From: Thauera sp.
GTDB lineage: Bacteria; Pseudomonadota; Gammaproteobacteria; Burkholderiales; Rhodocyclaceae
Assembly (NCBI GenBank): GCA_023150215.1
Contig: JAKLLJ010000032.1
Span: 11,150-17,604 of the forward strand
Direction: 5' to 3'
DNA length: 6,455 bases
Below are positions 5,893-6,455 of this stretch, one piece after another. The stretch's first letter is position 1; every line of letters begins with the position of its first letter. The notes below the pieces were generated by a model that searched no databases, had not been told where the DNA came from, and saw only the letters and a list, made by a program, of their open reading frames with translations. The translations under genes were made by a program, and so were the position numbers.

Positions 5893-6455
5893 TCAGAACG
5901 GCAGGATGGCGACGAAGAAGCGCTGCAACCAGCCCATCGCTGTGGATTCGTTGATGAAGCCGCTGCCGCGATACTCCATGCGCGCATCGGCGACCTGGGT
6001 GGATTGCACGGTGTTGCCGGCGGTCACGCTGTTCGGGTTGATCACGCCGGAAAAGCGGATGTATTCATTGCCCTGATTGATCGCGACCAGCTTCTCGCCC
6101 GACACCAGCAGATTGCCGTTGGGATAGACGTCGATGACGGTGACAGTGATGGTCCCGTTGAAGACGTTGTTCGCGGCCGCCCCGCCTTGGCCGGAGAACT
6201 CGGAGTCAGCACCGGCCTCCAGGGTGAGGCCATCGAGCGTCTTCAACGGCAAGCCCGCGACCGGGCCGACGTTTGCGCTGATGCTGCTACCGCGGGTGGC
6301 CTTCGCGTTAGCACTCTTCTCGGCGGTATTGCGTTCGACCAGGTTGATCGTAATCGTGTCGCCCACATGACGGGCACGGCGGTCCTCGAACAGCGGACGC
6401 GACAGGCTCGCTTGGTAGATCGAGCCGTTGCTGGCCGAGGCCTGCGGGCGGGTCT
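5893..6455 (-). CDS. flgH: FlgH, flagellar L-ring lipoprotein (5' part missing)
   Basis: The C-terminal 186 residues of FlgH; the start, including the expected lipoprotein signal, lies beyond the right edge. FlgH forms the L ring in the outer membrane, which with the FlgI P ring makes the bushing for the rod. Reading in from the edge, the frame gives SASNGSIYQASLSRPLFEDR, then RARHVGDTITINLVERNTAE, both typical of FlgH (NGS.F, PLFEDRRAR..GDTLTI). Further on are EFSGQGGAAANNVFNGTITV (GQG and the conserved N.F.G), VYPNGNLLVSGEK and YIRFSGVINPNSV. The C-terminus has RMEYRGSGFINESTAMGWLQ and RFFVAILPF, the expected end. A full FlgH is about 225-235 residues, so roughly 80 per cent is present. The GTG at 6364-6366 is an internal Val codon, not a start. 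flgI follows after 16 nt. Confidence 0.96.
   Translation of the reverse strand, partial: TRPQASASNGSIYQASLSRPLFEDRRARHVGDTITINLVERNTAEKSANAKATRGSSISANVGPVAGLPLKTLDGLTLEAGADSEFSGQGGAAANNVFNGTITVTVIDVYPNGNLLVSGEKLVAINQGNEYIRFSGVINPNSVTAGNTVQSTQVADARMEYRGSGFINESTAMGWLQRFFVAILPF

Noticed and set aside
5877..5987. A 37-codon N-terminal extension of flgI
   Set aside because: It overlaps the conserved 3' end of flgH in another frame and would bury the signal peptide; the start at 5876 has its own ribosome binding site.
6364..6366. GTG as the start of flgH
   Set aside because: The frame stays open to the window edge and the upstream residues (NGSIYQ, RPLFEDRRAR) are conserved FlgH sequence, so this is an internal Val.

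Overview
The window is a stretch of a bacterial flagellar gene cluster, GC-rich throughout. The protein styles (a FlgJ with a fused muramidase domain, an FlgI/FlgH pair for the P and L rings, a FlgK close to the enterobacterial type) fit a Gram-negative proteobacterium. My best guess is a betaproteobacterium of the Azoarcus/Thauera (Rhodocyclales) kind. That placement is inference from protein style, GC content and gene order, not from a marker gene.

Layout: the plus strand holds only the 3' end of fliR (2-352, an export-gate subunit). A 150-bp convergent gap (353-502) follows, carrying two REP-like palindromic units in inverted orientation. Everything else is on the minus strand. Read from right to left it is flgH (partial, runs off the window), flgI, flgJ, flgK, flgL and a small unrecognised lipoprotein gene. 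This is the distal part of the classic flgBCDEFGHIJKL operon with one extra gene at its tail.

The minus-strand genes build the outer half of the flagellum in order. FlgH and FlgI form the L and P ring bushing, FlgJ caps the rod and opens the peptidoglycan, and FlgK and FlgL are the two hook-filament junction proteins. The spacings are tight: 16 nt for flgH-flgI, 1 nt for flgI-flgJ, about 21 nt for flgK-flgL and 3 nt for flgL-lipoprotein. The exception is the 78-nt flgJ-flgK gap. It holds a near-consensus sigma-54 (-24/-12) promoter and, just upstream of it, a perfect 8-bp inverted repeat overlapping the flgJ stop codon. flgK, flgL and the lipoprotein therefore probably form a separately transcribed RpoN-dependent sub-operon, as well as receiving any read-through from flgH-I-J.

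Most of the window is ordinary flagellar core. The points worth a second look are the sigma-54 promoter, a perfect 14-bp stem with a 3-nt loop inside flgK, the REP-like pair, the uncharacterised lipoprotein at the end of the operon, and a Phe at a FlgJ active-site position where Tyr is usual. I found no mobile element, CRISPR array, RNA gene or clearly novel system.
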